Notes under the pieces: generated by a model | Seen by the model: the letters and a program-made list of their open reading frames with translations, nothing else | Databases searched by the model: none | What the model was told of the DNA's origin: nothing | Program-made: the position numbers and the translations under genes | Part shown: in pieces, positions 23,673-33,700 of the stretch | Position numbering within the stretch: the stretch's first letter is position 1 | Layout of the letters: every line of letters starts with the position of its first letter | DNA from: Dolomedes plantarius | Lineage: Eukaryota > Arthropoda > Arachnida > Araneae > Dolomedidae | DNA: 64,000 nucleotides | Assembly: GCA_907164885.2 (NCBI GenBank) | Contig: OU015501.1 | Location: 64,474,693 to 64,538,692 of the forward strand | Reading direction: 5' to 3'

Positions 23673-25673
23673 GGGGATATCCGTGTAATATGGACCATGG
23701 GTAAATTTATCTGTTCACCACTATATAGCAGAACCATTACATTGCCTTTAGTGAATATTAGTGTTATCCAAAGCATGAGGTGACTTGTACATGTGTGCCT
23801 GCATTTGGACGATTATGAAATTGTGTTTTTGTTTTATATGATCATTGATGTAACAGGTATGTTAAAATGAAAGTATTGCTTTCTGCTGTTAGGTAATTTT
23901 AATATAATTTTCACGTTAATAGTAGCAAATGTACTTATTTTCTTAACAATTCATACATGTATTTTATGCGCACCATTTTGCATAGCGATATGTGATTGGA
24001 AACAACGTTGCTCCGTCCATGCGTGTAATATGAACCATGCGCTGTTCTGTAATATGGACCACTGGTCCATATTACACGTTGTAGGCACGCTGGATCGAGA
24101 ACATCTGCAGAGAAGGAAAAGAACGTCACATTTGCCTGCACAATGAGTGCTGCTGGTCACTTCATCCCACCGATGTTTTCCCGTAATCGATGGAAGCCGA
24201 AGCTGGAAGCAGAAGCTCCTCCAGGAACTCTTTTCAAATGCCAGGAAAAAAGTTGGATGACTATCGAGCTCTCCAGTGAATGGATGAAGCATTTTATTAG
24301 TTTCTCTAAACCTGACAGGAACAGGAAGGTTTTGCTAATTCTCGATGGACATGTGTCTCACACTCAAAATCTCGAGGATATAGAATTGGCCAGAGAAGCA
24401 GGGGTGATCATACTATCACTTCCTTTGCATACTCTGCATCGAATACAGCCTTTGGATCTCGCTTTCTTTCATCCAGCATCTACTATTCCCAAGAGATGGA
24501 CAAGTGGATGAGGGAACATGCTGGACGGGCCGTTTCACAATTCCAAGTGTGTGAACTGTTCGGGAAGGCTTATGCACGGTCGCCATCTCTTGAAACCGAT
24601 GCCGATGGTTTCCGTGCAGGTGGGATTTGGCCTGTCAATCACCATATATTTCACGAATTCGACCTTCGCTCCATCCGAAGTTTCTGATAAATCCCCACCA
24701 CGAGTCACATCATAAGACGAGACCAACGACCACTTGCCAGAAAATGTAGTTCCCATCGACCCAACACTTGATGCTACATTCCAGCAGAACGCTTCTGTTT
24801 CCGAAGAGCCAACTTCAGAAGATGTAGTACAGGAGAACATCTCGGTTTCCGTTAGTCATAAAACTACATTTTGTAGTTTGTGAAGTGTAGTCTGTTCGCA
24901 GTGGAAGACATCAGTCCCCTTCCTCATTGCGTACAAAAAGCCTAAGAAGGAGAAATTGAAACACTTCAGAGGCCATTGTTCTGACTTCATCCCGTTCCAA
25001 GAAGGCCGTTGCAGAAAAAAAAATGAAGCGACCAAAGTTGGACATCCAACAGCGTCGGAAAGGAGAAATAGTATCAAAGAAAGCTCAAAAAGAGATGCTT
25101 GCACAGAAGACGACGACAAAGCGAAAACGCCCGGCAGCTCCAAGGGTCTCAGTAGGGACATCCCCAGGAACCTCCAGCCAGGAGACAGTTGTGAATCAAG
25201 TTACTGAACCGTTTACTTTCTGCGCATTCTGCGTGGAGAGTACGGAAGACTGGATCAGATGCGGGAAATGCTGCTCATGGGTGCATGAAGATTTCTCCAA
25301 CATTACCGACCCGATACACTATTATTGTGATGATTGCTGTACTTGAAATGAATTTACTAAAAGCACAGCTTTGTGCATCCGTCTTTTATTCTGTATCATA
25401 TTTTTTATTCTCGTGTCAGTGGTTCATATTACACATACGTTCGGTCCATATTACACGAACGTATGTGTAATATGGACCACTGACACGAAAATAAAAAAAT
25501 TATTTCCTGCAATTATTAATAGTTACTAGAGTACTTGTATAGCTGCATGGTTAAGTTTGAACCATGCAGCTATACAATTGCAATGAGCAGCCAACAAATT
25601 AAATCTTTTTTTAAAAATAATTTAAGTTTTATGAGCATTTTTGCTTAGGGTTCCATATTGCACGGATCTCTCC
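23673..25673 (+). mobile_element. pogo/jerky-type DNA transposon, 2.0 kb
   Basis: Inverted termini are GGGGATATCCGTGTAATATG on the left and GGAGAGATCCGTGCAATATG inward from the right. TA flanks both (23671-23672, 25674-25675), within TA-rich surroundings. It contains the DDE and C-terminal parts of a transposase. The 14-mer GTGTAATATGGACC, the core of the terminus, recurs in whole or part at about 23682, 24027, 24050, 24063 (complement), 25424, 25444 (complements) and 25466. The N-terminal coding part seems replaced by a block carrying these repeats. Confidence 0.8.
24091..25346 (+). pseudogene. DDE_1 (jerky/Tigger) transposase with PHD-like finger
   Basis: The first frame reads TFACTMSAAGHFIPPM, then VLLILDGHVSHT with a catalytic Asp. 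LPLHTLHRIQPLDLAFF carries the final Asp of this DDD-type family. A frameshift near 24480 moves the reading to DKWMREHAGRAVSQF and the GFRAGGIWPVN block. Further shifts lead to a basic linker and, at about 25213-25344, a PHD-like zinc finger (CAFC, CGKC, WVHEDF, CDDC). The sixth ligand, normally Cys after WVHE, is Phe here. The helix-turn-helix/CENP-B N-terminus and first catalytic Asp are absent. PHD fingers at the C-terminus are known in arthropod members of this family. At least two frameshifts make it inactive. Confidence 0.85.
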
Positions 25674-25692
25674 TATATACATATATACATAT

Positions 25693-25727
<35 letters not shown>

Positions 25728-25732
25728 CATAT

Positions 25733-25775
<43 letters not shown>

Positions 25776-25862
25776 TACATACATACATATATATATACAT
25801 ATATACATACATATACATACATATATACACATACATATACACATGCACATATACATATATAA
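25674..25862. repeat. (TA)n/(CATA)n microsatellite
   Basis: Compound TA, CATA and CACATA tracts. They produce false Tyr/Ile-rich frames on both strands. Confidence 0.97.
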
Positions 25863-25942
25863 TGTACAAAGGTAAGTCATTATGGAAGTCGCAAAAGCTA
25901 ATTTAAAAATAACTTACAGTGATAATCACTTCAAAACTATTT

Positions 25943-26212
25943 TTATTTCTCAACATCATGTCTATCAATATTTATGCACTTATTCCATCATTTTCTCAGT
26001 GCCCAGTACCAGCTCCATGAAATTATTTTTGATGCTGTCACAGCCACATAGGACTTTACGTTGAACCTCTTAATCATCTACAAAGCGTTTGCCTCCAAGA
26101 TGGTTTTGCATTAAAGCACGTTTTGATTGAGTTTTATAGTGATTAACCCATGATTCATCACCAGTGACTATTTTGTCCAACATATCTTCACCTTCATTAG
26201 GATACTGAAAAA
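25943..26212 (-). pseudogene. mariner transposase remnant, internally deleted
   Basis: Reading the minus strand, a block with the first mariner catalytic Asp (DKIVTGDESWVNHYK) is joined after a short linker to the C-terminal end (DHDVEK-like, here DRHDVEK, and a TAA at 25943-25945). The second and third Asp are missing. The family's usual ending NGGDYVEK/NYVEK is still recognisable. An internal stop lies at the deletion junction. Terminal repeats were not found; (TA)n follows on the right. Confidence 0.75.
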
Positions 26213-26232
26213 GATATATATATATATATTTA

Positions 26233-26272
<40 letters not shown>
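26213..26272. repeat. (TA)n microsatellite
   Basis: TA array with small T-rich interruptions, adjoining the mariner remnant. Confidence 0.95.
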
Positions 26273-26275
<3 letters not shown>

Positions 26276-27547
26276 ATTGAATATTAATATTTATTTATTT
26301 AATTTTTTAAAACAATCAATAATTTATTTCTTACATAATGTTTTTCATTTTTCCATCTATCCTGTTTTCTTACGGCCCGCAGCAACATTCCATAAAGTAA
26401 TATAGCTCTCATTACATTACGAGTTGTGCAGGTAAATGTCAGTATGTTCACTCCTAACTGTCTTTATTCGTAATATTAACAAATAATTTATTTTAATTTT
26501 CCTTTTATTCAATCTGAATAAAACATGGAATTCATGTTTATAATCTTTATAAATACCAGATTATTTTTTTAAATGAAAGATTTAACTTGGTTGAAAGATT
26601 ATTTTTATTTAAGGTTCTAGTTGGCTAAAGCTCTCAGATTCCTTTCAAATAATGAAAAATGTAACCGGCGTTCATGTGCCCGGAAAATAAAACCACAACA
26701 TTTCGACTACTCTTCTCCTAACAATTTTTGTTATTAATTTTCAAAAGGCGACATCATTATAGGATAATGCATTTGTAGAAATTCTTGCTAATAGAATTTT
26801 TATCTGGAATTAATTAATATAAAAATGATTAGTAAAATCATATCGTGTAAAGTTTAATTTAAGATTCAATGAAACCTAATATCTAGGGAAAGAATATAGA
26901 AATTTAATTCAAAATAATGTAATTACTGTATTATTTGAAATAGAATCCATCTTTGTGTCTGGCTTAACTTGCTATTATTAACTGCATGTAATGTTAAATA
27001 TTTACTTTTTAATGAATATTAATTTATAATCCAAAATTATATAAAAATTATATTCGTATAAAATTGTACAGGGAGTTCAACCAGTAAAATGATTAAACGT
27101 AATAAGAATTTAATCGATTCAAATAATTGTTTTTACAATCCTTCTAAATCTTACGTATTTGTCCAAAGATAAGTATGGTGAGTAAAAAATTCACTCCTGC
27201 ATATTCTCTAAACGTGAGTGTAATGAAAAGCTCTTATCTAATAGATCGACATACAAAGCACTGTCTTTTCAGTAATAAACAGCAGGATGCTAAAATAGTT
27301 ATGTGTGTATAAATTAGATGAACTGCTGAGTTCTTTTCTTTGCTAATGGTAGAAATTGCATCGAATACACTTCTTGCAATCTTATTTAGATCTTCGCATG
27401 AGCAATTTCATTTTGTATAATAGATTTCTGCCAAAAGAGAATGTCGAGCTAATGATATTGAATTGTTAGTGCAATATTATAATATTGCCAGACTGCAAGA
27501 ACGTAGTGTCAAAAATGCGACAATTTTTGTTAAAATAATCACAAACC
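26273..27547. other. No feature seen, AT-rich
   Basis: No coding or repeat structure that I can support. Confidence 0.5.
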
Positions 27548-27549
27548 TA

Positions 27550-27872
27550 TCGCACTTCGGCAAGAAAAGTGACACAACTAAAAAATGCAGCATTTGAGAA
27601 AAATCAACTTAATACTATGCAGCTTGAGCTAGAACTTCAATAAAACTGAAACACCTGCCCTCAGGTGGAAAAATTGCGAGATAGAGATGTGTCCCTTTTC
27701 GTGCAAGATGGGGCACTTCATACAAATTTTTCAATGATATAACCTCAAAACTGCCATTTTTTGAATTGTGTCACTTTTCGTGCAAGATGGGGCACTTCAT
27801 ACAGATTTTTCAATGACATAACCTCAAAACTGCCATTTTTTGAATTGTGTTACTTTTCTTGCCGAAGTGCGA
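27550..27872. mobile_element. 323-bp TA-flanked MITE with internal tandem repeat
   Basis: The terminal inverted repeats of about 28 bp begin TCGCACTTCGGCAAGAAAAG. TA flanks at 27548-27549 and 27873-27874. The interior holds two near-identical tandem units of 79 bp (27691-27769, 27770-27848) with phrases CGTGCAAGATGGGGCACTTC and CCTCAAAACTGCCATTTTTT. No coding capacity. The TA target suggests Tc1/mariner origin. Confidence 0.85.
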
Positions 27873-28022
27873 TATGTTCTTTAACCTTTTTTATCCAAAT
27901 GTATTTATTTTGTTCATATTTGAGAATAATCATATTTTCTGGGATATATTAAACCTAAATAAACTAAATATAACAAAATTTGAATTTCTTTTATTTTTTA
28001 TATAGGAAATCTGACCCGTCTT

Positions 28023-28063
28023 GTAAATAGGACACTGGGATAAAGGGGATAAAATTTGCACTT
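28023..28063. repeat. piggyBac-terminus-like sequence
   Basis: This stretch resembles, in the same orientation, the subterminal sequence at 31208-31238 (AATAGG, then TGGGATAAA). It may be an old end of another copy. The TTAA is not preserved. Confidence 0.3.
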
Positions 28064-28134
28064 ATAGGTTTTAGTGTTTTCTTCACTAGTAAAAGCAATT
28101 TTCGACTATAAATTTTTACAATATCCTAATAATA

Positions 28135-28918
28135 GGAGGCATTTTCGGAAAGTAAAGATACTTCACCGATAGCAGCAAAGGAAAAGTTTCTATGAGGCCT
28201 TTGGCAACACGAACTGTAACCTTGAACATTTCGCTTTCCCCTCGAGGTCATTTGTTATTTTTACGGTGAGTCTTGTTTGAGCAGCACGTCTTTATAATGT
28301 TTGCGTCAATTCAGAATCCCGCCAAATGTTGGATATAGGATCCCAGCCAAAGATATCATGGCTTCTGTTTTCTGGGACAGACAAGGCATTCTTCTGGTTG
28401 ACTTCATGCCTCCCGGCACCACAATTAATGCTTATGCATATTGCGAGACATTGAGACGTCTAAGACGGGCAATTCAAAACAAACGCAGGGGCTTGTTGAC
28501 AAGAGGAGTTTGCTTGCTGCATGACAAAGCCCGTCCTCACACAGCGCTTCAAATCAAAGCACTACTCAAAAGTTTCGAATGGAAAATTTTAGATCTTCCG
28601 CCATACAGCCCGGACCTTGCACCCAGGGACTTCCACTTATTCCTTTCCCTGAAAACACATCTTGCAGGGCAAAACTTTCACAACGATGATGAGATCAAAA
28701 TTGAAGTTGAAATGTGGTTCCGACAACAGGCGGCAAAGTTCTATGACTGTGGAATACAAAAGCTTGTACCCAGACTTAACAAATGCTTTGACAATGGCGG
28801 CAACTATGTCGAAAAATAAGGCATGCACCAGTAAGTAATTTGTTATGTACATTTAATCAATTAAAATTTTTTCGAGTGAGTATGCGGCATTGTATTTTTA
28901 CATTTCGAAAATGCCTCG
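28135..28918 (+). mobile_element. Internally deleted mariner element
   Basis: 784 bp with inverted ends: left GGAGGCATTTTCGGAAAG, right read inward CGAGGCATTTTCGAAATG. TA lies on each side (28133-28134, 28919-28920). It keeps the 3' half of a mariner transposase. Typical full mariners are about 1.3 kb, so roughly 0.5 kb is missing, including the DNA-binding domain and first catalytic Asp. Confidence 0.9.
28330..28819 (+). pseudogene. mariner transposase C-terminal half (DD34D)
   Basis: The open plus-strand frame reads KDIMASVFWDRQGILLVDF, then LLHDKARPHTA (second catalytic Asp) and PPYSPDLAPRDFHLF (third). It ends with the standard GGNYVEK and a TAA. Thirty-four residues separate the two Asp, the classic mariner value. 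The frame is uninterrupted from 28301 for 172 codons. The first dozen codons come from sequence fused by the internal deletion. Without the N-terminal half it cannot act. Confidence 0.9.
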
Positions 28919-28956
28919 TACTTCATTATTTACATTAAAGTTCAGTTTTCAGTTGA

Positions 28957-29036
28957 ATATGGTTGGTTGGTTGGTTAGTTGAGTTAATTTTTTTAGCGCA
29001 AGGTCCACCAAGGGACAAGCTGCGCCAACCATATGG
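28957..29036. repeat. Bulged foldback with GGTT repeats
   Basis: ATATGGTTGG at the left pairs with CCAACCATAT at the right, with inner pairs GCGCA/TGCGC and GGTCC/GGAC. A (GGTT)n run lies next to the left arm. It looks like the end of a short interspersed repeat. It replaces the expected C-terminal coding part of the neighbouring piggyBac transposase. Confidence 0.5.
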
Positions 29037-29346
29037 TGTTCTAGTAAAACCAAACCCAAAAGAGGTATATAAAAACATGTTGCAAGTAATTTATAAAAAA
29101 TCAATAACAGAACAGACATTATACAATTACTAAAAGCAATGAACATGTACAAAAAGTTCAGATAAGTAGATAAAGGGCTGAAATTTGTAGCAACAGTGAC
29201 AGTACTATTGTCATTCCATCGCACCAGAAAAATTCTTGTTGAAAAATCAGATGTGCCTCTTTCTTTCTTCCGCATACACTTAGATTCTTCTAAAGGACAC
29301 TCATGACTTATCCGATTTTTTCGTATGGTTCCTGTAGCTCGATTAA

Positions 29347-29532
29347 GGGCCTGTTCACATAGGAGTCCGTTGCGTTGCGTTAAGGAAAAGATGACGTTGA
29401 GACGAAAATAAACCAATCATAGGCCTCCAAACGATTAGCAATGAAATTTTTAACGCCTATGATTGGTTTATTTTCGTCTCAACGTCCTCTTTTCCTTAAC
29501 TCTACGCAACGGACTCCTATGTGAACAGGCCC
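29347..29532. mobile_element. 186-bp PIF/Harbinger-type MITE, copy 2
   Basis: Same length and ends (GGGCCTGTTCACATAGGAGT) as copy 1, in the same centre orientation. The flanks are TAA on the left and AAA on the right, so the duplication is slightly decayed. Inserted in the piggyBac transposase frame. Confidence 0.9.
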
Positions 29533-29922
29533 AAACTGTTCACCAAGACTTTTCAAAAGATCAATGCTGGAAAAAAATATTAAAATATAAAATTTAACTT
29601 GAAGGATTCACAATGTTCTCCATCAATTTCATCAGAACACGGGTCCCAAGAGGAGTATGCTTTCTTGCAACAGATTCTTTACCGCAGTAGAGATAAAAGT
29701 TGTAACAATATCCTTCACTTCCATAGAGAGCCCAAATTTTATATACAAAATGTACTGGCTTGCCTCGAATAAACTGTTTCAGACTATTCCTACCGTAGAA
29801 CAGGGTAATCATTTCATCAATGCTTAGATTAGCTGAGAAGTGTCCGAACTTCATAAAATTATTACTGAGCATGGCAAATAAAGGTTTTTCCTTGAAAGAT
29901 TGATCCTCTGGATTCTGACTTA

Positions 29923-30108
29923 GGGCCTGTTCACACAGGAGTCCGCTGCGTTGCGTTAAGGAAAAGATGACGTTAAGACGAAAATAAACCAAAAATAGGC
30001 GTTAAAAATTTCATTGTTAATCGTTTGGAGGTATATGATTGGTTTATTTTCGTCTCAACATCATCTTTTCCTCAACGCAACGTAACGGACTCCTATGTGA
30101 ACAGACCC
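29923..30108. mobile_element. 186-bp PIF/Harbinger-type MITE, copy 3
   Basis: 186 bp, ends GGGCCTGTTCACACAGGAGT, perfect TTA duplication (29920-29922, 30109-30111). The asymmetric centre is inverted relative to copies 1 and 2. Inserted in the piggyBac transposase frame. Confidence 0.92.
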
Positions 30109-31238
30109 TTACTGTTCCATTGTCCACAAAGTGTAAATAAGATTTCAACTTTTGGAAACGGTTTCGTGACATGGCATTTTTCACCAGGGTAATGCCAAGG
30201 TCTTTAGCATCTGACCAGTAGTCACGTTCACAGGTATTTGAATGATAACCAGTTAGAAGCAAAATTCCTAGAAAAGCACATATTTCATTAGCTGTAGTCA
30301 GTAAATCGTGTTCGTTTTTTTACATCTGTTGCATATCGCACAGTTTCTTTTACTATGTGATCGTAAACTTCATTGAAATAAAACTGCTCAAAAAACTGCT
30401 GGAGTTTTTTTCTTTCAATGCAGTTTCCATATGCTTCAGCAAGTCCTTTGCAGTTGAATCAGCCTGTGTTTTACATTTTGCATATTGTGGTGATTTCTTC
30501 TTTATCCAAGATGACTGATGTTTTTTAGCTTTTCATCTGCGCTTTGTTGTCGAAACACCAGAGCTTGTGGACACTTCAGGCTCGAAACTGTCTCCAGTTC
30601 TAACCTCCAGAGACCCAGGAACGTTGTTTACAATAATCACACTAGTATTTACTTCATTGTCATCTCTTCCGTCAGTTAGTTCACTGGTATCTGGTAGTAA
30701 CAAAGCAATTTCAACATCGTTCTCATCTGAATCTAAACTATTTAATAGTTTCAATGCTTCCTCTAACTTTAGGAACCTTTGTATTGACATGACTCTGCAA
30801 GGGTAATACGCTAGGAAGAAAAGAAATGTTTTCTTTTAATTATAAGGTTAGAAATAACGCGTCCATTGCGTACTTATTACGTGACAGTTAAAAAACAATG
30901 CGCTACAACTTACCTAATAACAATAAAGCTTTAATTAACCAACAGGATGATAAAGAAAGGGTACTTTCATATTAAAAGGGCCCAGCCAAGTGTCCAAAGT
31001 AAACAGTAAAGGAGTTGTGCAACTGCAAAGAGAAGATACAAACCACGCCCACTAAGGCGGGAAAACAAGGTTTCCAGAGGGGGGCAGCAGATGGGGGACA
31101 CATAACTTACGCTTTCAGAAGCTTATACATGCCACTATATGTTCCAGCTGATAAAATATTCGCAACAAACAAGTACTGATTTCCACATGCTATTTTTCAG
31201 GGGACCTTTAAATAGGTCAGTGGGATAAAACGGGTTAA

Positions 31239-31613
31239 AATTGTACTGAACAATAAGTATATTTTTGCCACAATTATTAGCTACCGAATCGCATCCAATA
31301 ATTACTCCGTTGAATGGCACACAAGAAGTTTTATTCAACTGATGATAATTTTTTATTACATTTAGAATTTTTTTACAGAAATAAATCAAACAACCAAATC
31401 GAAGCGTTTCTGTTTAGAAATAGTATTACAATACAGATATACATGGAAAATATTTCACACTTAGGTGTTTTTTCTTATAGTCTCTTTCTTATAGTAACAC
31501 GTGAAGCACTTTTCAAGACTAATATAAATCCCACTTACCATTGTAAGTCCGTTCTGATTCCCAACAGATTACTAATAATTCTTTCTAAAACGTCACTTAA
31601 TCAAAACAAACAA

Positions 31614-31667
<54 letters not shown>

Positions 31668-33552
31668 GACATGGTAAATTTATCAGAATATTTGTCTCAA
31701 CAAGGTATTATATATTTTCAGATAGTGAGGCATGATATTCTGCTTAACACCTTCCTACATCTTGGTAATAATAAAAATAAAACTTTGTTTTCACTCCTTG
31801 ATAAGATAAATTGGTAAGAGATCCAATTTATACACCCCTTTATCCTATAAATAAGTTAACTTTTTTTATCAACAAATGTATTGGGGGAGGTAAATGTTTT
31901 CTTAATATAACACTGTAAACCAGTTTTACGGAGCATATTTTTTTAATATAACTGCCGATTTTTAAGAAACTTAGTTTTTCGTTTTCATTTTATAATCAGT
32001 TGTTGAAAATCGATACCAAGCGGTTCTTTCTAGTTGATGATTTTGGGGCAGAGTAGTTTATATCGGGGAAAATGGGAGGAAAAATGGTTTTAAGACTACT
32101 TTTAAATGCGGGATAAAAGTATGAGAAAGAAAGTATTGAAAGAAAACTTTTATCAATTTTGAAATATTTCTCAACCATCAAGAGTGCAGATTGAGTTGAG
32201 ATAATTTTGAAGATTGAGTTGTTTTTTAAGTGTTCCGTATTTCATTAAAAATAACCCATACATTTTGAGATTGAATCCTGAAAAGTTTAAGGAATCAAGT
32301 TTTCCTACAATTTTTTCATTTAGAGGGGAATTGCAAGTGAAGAATAAGATTGGATATATACTCAAAAATACATTAGGGTATTAACGAACTAGCTGAAACC
32401 CAAATCAGGTTTTCAAAAAAACATTTCTCAAATATATCAATATTATAAATAACTAAACCGAGTAATGAGGTAAAAGTAGGTTTCCTCAGTTACAGCTGTA
32501 TATTTTCTATGCCATATGAAAGTAAATACTTTATTTTATAGTAAAGCACGAAAATTCGTGAGACATTAGTTTAATATTTTAGGGTCTTTTAAATGTGAAG
32601 CAGAATAATCTTTAAAATTTTATATAGAAGTTTCCTTTAAATTTAGGGGAAATACTTCTGTAAGTAGCTGGTAAACATAAAATAATCTTGGATATCTCTT
32701 TTTCAGATATTTTATTTTCATCTAGAACTTTGTGATGAAAAGTTTTGCTTCACAAACACATCATCTTTCTTGTATGACGTCATGCTCAATTTATTTTGGC
32801 TGTGAGAAGAAATAAATCATAGTATTATAACTTAAGCCTCAGTAAATCCTTTCCGCATGCCAAATACACGTAACAAATACAAATTGTTTTGAAGCGGCTG
32901 ATGTGATTTACTAGTAAATCACCGACTAACCGTCTTCTAACATAATTCGGCTTTGTGCCGAATTTAGAACTCGGGGATTAAGTTCTGTAGAGTTCCTGGT
33001 AGAAAGAAAAAAAGTAATCTAAACTGTTTATCCAAGCCTTTAAAATGCTATTTATAATACAGATTAAAATATAATGATTGAGTTTTAAAAATTCTTCTTT
33101 TACACAGCATTTGCAAAGCTATTAATTCTTGTATGTTGTAATAATGCTTGGATGATAAGATATCCAGTAATAGTTATTTTGCGTATTTAAATACTTTTAA
33201 TAAATTATTTTACATAGATTCATTTTGTGCTATAAAAAATTGGCACAAATTAAACGCGGGATTTGCTTACTAAATAGGATTACAGCAAAAAAAAGTTTAA
33301 TCATGTGCACTCCCGTAGGTACTGCTTTATTAGCTTCCGCGTCTCTATGATTGACAAAATTAACGACAAATACTATCTGTACTTGCAAAACCATTGTCTT
33401 ATCCTCGGTAACTGATTTCGATTTCAATATGCTCCCTTAACGACTTAGCAGTTAATCGGCTTCAACAATGAAGACCAGCAGTAACATAATTTTTACATTC
33501 TCTGAAAACCTCCAGCAAAAAAGTTTTATGGTTGGTCGAGAGAATTGCGATC
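31239..33552. other. No gene seen; one microsatellite
   Basis: AT-rich. A (CA)n(TA)n tract lies at 31613-31667. Nothing else could be supported. Confidence 0.5.
31613..31667. repeat. (CA)n(TA)n microsatellite
   Basis: Compound dinucleotide tract. Confidence 0.97.
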
Positions 33553-33700
33553 ATTTTTTTTTCTACACCAGGGATAATTAGATCGGGACCTACTGCTCAA
33601 AGCAGATTTCGAACGGTCACAAACATCCATGCCAGTAGTGGGACTCTTAGACTCTGGTACCTAAAGCGAGCGCCTTAGCCATTCGGCTACCAACTGGCTG
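33553..33700 (-). repeat. tRNA-Leu-like SINE with A tail
   Basis: The minus strand starts GTAGCCGAATGGCTAAGGCG (A-box region), has a tRNA-Leu(UAG)-like anticodon arm (CGCTTTAGGTACC) and variable arm, then diverges. It ends GGTGTAGAAAAAAAA at about 33553. The T arm is largely lost. The A-rich end and short unrelated body are typical of a SINE. Confidence 0.65.

Larger units (their letters stand above)
29180..30790 (-). pseudogene. piggyBac (PGBD-like) transposase, broken by two MITEs
   Basis: The minus frame opens with an acidic N-terminus (30790-30533). Around 30260-30112 it shows the DDE_Tnp_1_7 block GYHSNTCERDYWSD and MSRNRFQKLKSYLHF. After the MITE at 29923-30108 it continues with NLSIDEMITLFYGRNSLKQ and RGKPVHFVYKIWALY, including a catalytic Asp in SIDE. 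After the second MITE (29347-29532) it reads TIRKNRISHECPLEE and LVRWNDNSTVTVATNF, with another catalytic Asp in WNDN. The region 30532-30263 is frameshifted. The C-terminal cysteine-rich domain is missing. It would have cut and pasted piggyBac ends at TTAA. Confidence 0.88.
29180..31234 (-). mobile_element. piggyBac element, left part lost
   Basis: The element runs on the minus strand from a terminus at 31234, adjacent to TTAA (31235-31238). That end reads CCCGTTTTATCCCACTGACC going inward. A 5' untranslated region of about 440 bp is followed by the transposase gene. The opposite terminus was not found. Homology ends near 29180, where a foldback repeat begins. Two copies of a 186-bp MITE interrupt the gene. 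Confidence 0.8.

Noticed and set aside
23951..24292. 113-codon minus-strand frame
   Set aside because: Antisense shadow of the DDE transposase region on the plus strand.
25629..25906. Overlapping Tyr/Ile/Met-rich frames on both strands
   Set aside because: Translation of the TA/CATA microsatellite.
31314..31817. 167-codon frame
   Set aside because: It crosses the CA/TA microsatellite and has no domain. Likely chance.
33631..33700. Possible functional tRNA-Leu gene
   Set aside because: The T arm is lost and a SINE body and A tail follow, so it is a SINE head.
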